A program made the translations under genes and the position numbers. From NCBI RefSeq assembly GCF_001553935.1, contig NZ_CP014232.1:2294001-2358000 (forward strand): a stretch of DNA of 64,000 bases, given 5' to 3'. Within the stretch, counting starts at the first letter, position 1; every line of letters begins with the position of its first letter. The notes below the pieces were generated by a model. The model saw only the letters and a program-made list of their open reading frames with translations, was not told the origin of the DNA and ran no database searches. The stretch is from Actinomyces oris (GTDB taxonomy: Bacteria > Actinomycetota > Actinomycetes > Actinomycetales > Actinomycetaceae). Below are positions 62,538-64,000 of this stretch, piece by piece.

Positions 62538-63477
62538 AGACCGCGACCGCCGCCCACACCAGGATCATGGCCGCCCATCGGGCCGGCGGGATCCGCTCGT
62601 GGAAGGCGCCCCAGGCCAGCAGGAACTGGATGGTTGGGGCGATGTACTGTCCCATCCCGACTACGGACAACGGCACGCGCCTGGTGCCGGCGGCGAAGAG
62701 CAGCAGGGGCACGGCTGTGACCGGACCGGCCACCACGAGCAGCGCCATGATCGGCCAGCCCTGATCGGGGGCCTGCCAGGCCGACTGCCCCTGCCAGGCC
62801 AGGTGGCCCAGGTAGGCGAGTGCGATGGGAGTCACGAGGGCGCTTTCCACCGTCAGCCCGGTCAGAGCGTCCACGTCGGGTCCGAGCTGCTTCTTGACCA
62901 GCCCGTACAAGGCGAAGGAGAAAGCCAGCACCAGGGAGATCCACGGCAGCGCGCCCTGGAGCGCCACCAGGAGGGCCACGGCGGCGCTCGCCAGCGCGAT
63001 CGAGACCCGGTGTGCGGGGCGCAACCGCTCATGCAGCACCAGTGCAGCCAGGGCCACCGTCACCAGCGGGTTGATGAAGTAGCCCAGGGCGGCGTCGGCC
63101 GTGCGCGCGCTGTTGACGCCGTAGACGTAGACGAGCCAGTTGACTGAGACCAGCAGCCCGCAGACGGCCAGCATCCCCAGCAGGCGCGGTGAGCGCACCA
63201 CGTGGACCAGCTGTGCCCAGCGGCGCCGCAGAGTGATGAGCGTCAGGCAGGTCACCAGCGTCCAGAGGATCCGGTGACCGATGATCTCCACACTGCCGGC
63301 GGCCGAGAGGAGGTGGAAGTAGAGGGGGAAGAAGCCCCACAGGCAGTAGCAGCCGACGACCAGCGCCATCCCAGTGCCATCGAGCGTCCCTGAGGTCGAC
63401 GCCGACCCTCGGGCGCCTGACGGTGAGGTCGGCGTCGTGGAGGGGTCCAAGGAGGAACCACTGGGGGAGGAGCTCAT
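62488..63477 (-). CDS. rarD: RarD-type EamA family transporter
   Basis: 329 residues with ten membrane helices in two EamA repeats. Motifs 'YCLWGFFPLYFHLL', 'SVEIIGHRILWTLV', 'SVNWLVYVYGVNS', 'ALGYFINPLVTVALAALVLHERL' and 'GMGQYIAPTIQFLLAWGAFHE' match RarD, named after chloramphenicol resistance but of uncertain substrate. A Ser/Pro/Gly-rich cytoplasmic tail (1-35) precedes the first helix. Its last 50 bases overlap the end of the slipin gene on the other strand. Confidence 0.93.
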   Translation of the reverse strand: MSSSPSGSSLDPSTTPTSPSGARGSASTSGTLDGTGMALVVGCYCLWGFFPLYFHLLSAAGSVEIIGHRILWTLVTCLTLITLRRRWAQLVHVVRSPRLLGMLAVCGLLVSVNWLVYVYGVNSARTADAALGYFINPLVTVALAALVLHERLRPAHRVSIALASAAVALLVALQGALPWISLVLAFSFALYGLVKKQLGPDVDALTGLTVESALVTPIALAYLGHLAWQGQSAWQAPDQGWPIMALLVVAGPVTAVPLLLFAAGTRRVPLSVVGMGQYIAPTIQFLLAWGAFHERIPPARWAAMILVWAAVAVFIGDAVRQLLRRPRPR

Positions 63478-63674
63478 TGTGATCTGTTCCTGATCCGTTC
63501 GCGCTCGGGGATGGCTGCGGTGACCGTGTCGCCGCTCCGCGTAGCATAGTGAGGCGCACTGGACCGCCTTGGAAGGGCTCGCTCCTTCGCGGGTGAGGAC
63601 GGCGCGCCGATCGGTCCCGATCGCTCAGCCCCGGGCCTGACAGACCCGGACCCCGCACGTGAAGGAGCCCCGCC

Positions 63675-64000
63675 ATGGCCGACGCCGCCCGCGCCCGCAA
63701 GGTCGCCGACCGTATTCATGAGACTGTCGCCCGCCTCCTTCAAGGGCGCATCAAGGACCCGCGCCTGGGCTTCGTCACCGTCACCGACGTCCGTGTCACC
63801 GGCGACCTCCAGCAGGCCACCGTCTTCTACACCGTCTACGGCAGCGATGAGGAGCGGGAGGAGACGGCCAAGGCGCTGCGCTCAGCCAAGGGACTCATCC
63901 GCTCCGAGGTCGGCAAGGCCCTCGGCATCCGCCTGACCCCCTCACTGTCCTTCCAGCTCGACGCCCTCCCCACCACCGCCAAGACCCTCGAGGACGCCCT
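63675..64000 (+). CDS. rbfA: Ribosome-binding factor A (partial, cut by window edge)
   Basis: The first 108 codons are present; the full protein is about 130-160 residues. RbfA binds 30S precursors and is needed for 16S processing, especially in the cold. '[17 protein letters not shown]', '[31 protein letters not shown]' and '[11 protein letters not shown]' are the family blocks. GAAGGAG lies seven bases before ATG 63675. In most bacteria it directly follows infB; here 7.3 kb lie between. Confidence 0.96.
   Translation, partial: MADAARARKVADRIHETVARLLQGRIKDPRLGFVTVTDVRVTGDLQQATVFYTVYGSDEEREETAKALRSAKGLIRSEVGKALGIRLTPSLSFQLDALPTTAKTLEDA

Overview
The window is about 64 kb of high-GC DNA with dense gene packing, frequent GTG starts, many 4-base start/stop overlaps (ATGA or GTGA) and a typical actinobacterial housekeeping order. 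The gene set fits an oral Actinomyces-type bacterium (A. oris/naeslundii group): two adjacent signal peptidases around rplS, a mevalonate operon and a quinol-type nitric oxide reductase. The genus is an inference from gene content and order, not from a search. No rRNA, tRNA, CRISPR array, insertion sequence or prophage was recognised.

Layout. 0-8.5 kb: two similar drug/antibiotic-type ABC exporter cassettes. One (8440 to 4203, minus strand) is complete, with ATPase, permease, sensor kinase, response regulator and an NTF2-like protein. The other (2085 to the left edge) has ATPase, permease and the start of a probable kinase. ffh lies between them. 8.5-10.1 kb: a membrane-anchored surface protein. 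10.4-21.0 kb: rpsP-khpA, rimM-trmD(GNAT)-lepB1, rplS, lepB2-rnhB, a DUF2469 gene, yraN-comM-dprA. 21.2-24.4 kb: a Ser/Thr kinase, an FHA protein and what looks like a stump of a large fibronectin-type protein. 24.9-38.5 kb: xerC, an M23 protein, rpsB-tsf, pyrH, frr, cdsA, rlmN, a DivIVA-like gene, dxr, rip1, ispG and a GNAT gene. 38.6-40.3 kb: a TctA-like transporter with a small membrane partner. 40.5-44.7 kb: the lower mevalonate operon (mvk, mvaD, pmk, fni). 44.9-56.3 kb: proS, a large lone SF2 helicase, a Tat lipoprotein, rimP, nusA, ylxR, infB. 56.5-63.5 kb: a molybdopterin/cytochrome b fusion, norZ, a four-cysteine membrane protein, a slipin and rarD. 63.7 kb to the end: the start of rbfA.

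The backbone follows the order remembered for mycobacteria (rpsP/rimM/trmD/rplS/lepB/rnhB/yraN/comM/dprA/xerC/rpsB/tsf/pyrH/frr/cdsA/rlmN/dxr/rip1/ispG/GNAT/proS/DUF4439/rimP/nusA/ylxR/infB/rbfA). Against it, the lineage-specific blocks stand out: the surface protein, the kinase/FHA block, the TctA pair with the mevalonate operon, the helicase, and the nitric-oxide-reductase island that separates infB from rbfA by about 7.3 kb.

The most unusual items are the nitric-oxide island with its quinone-linked Mo/cytochrome b fusion, the TrmD-acetyltransferase fusion, both isoprenoid pathways within 11 kb, the lone helicase preceded by a 37-residue membrane peptide, the collapsed kinase cluster, and three genes that look leaderless because a -10-like hexamer lies exactly six bases before their GTG start.
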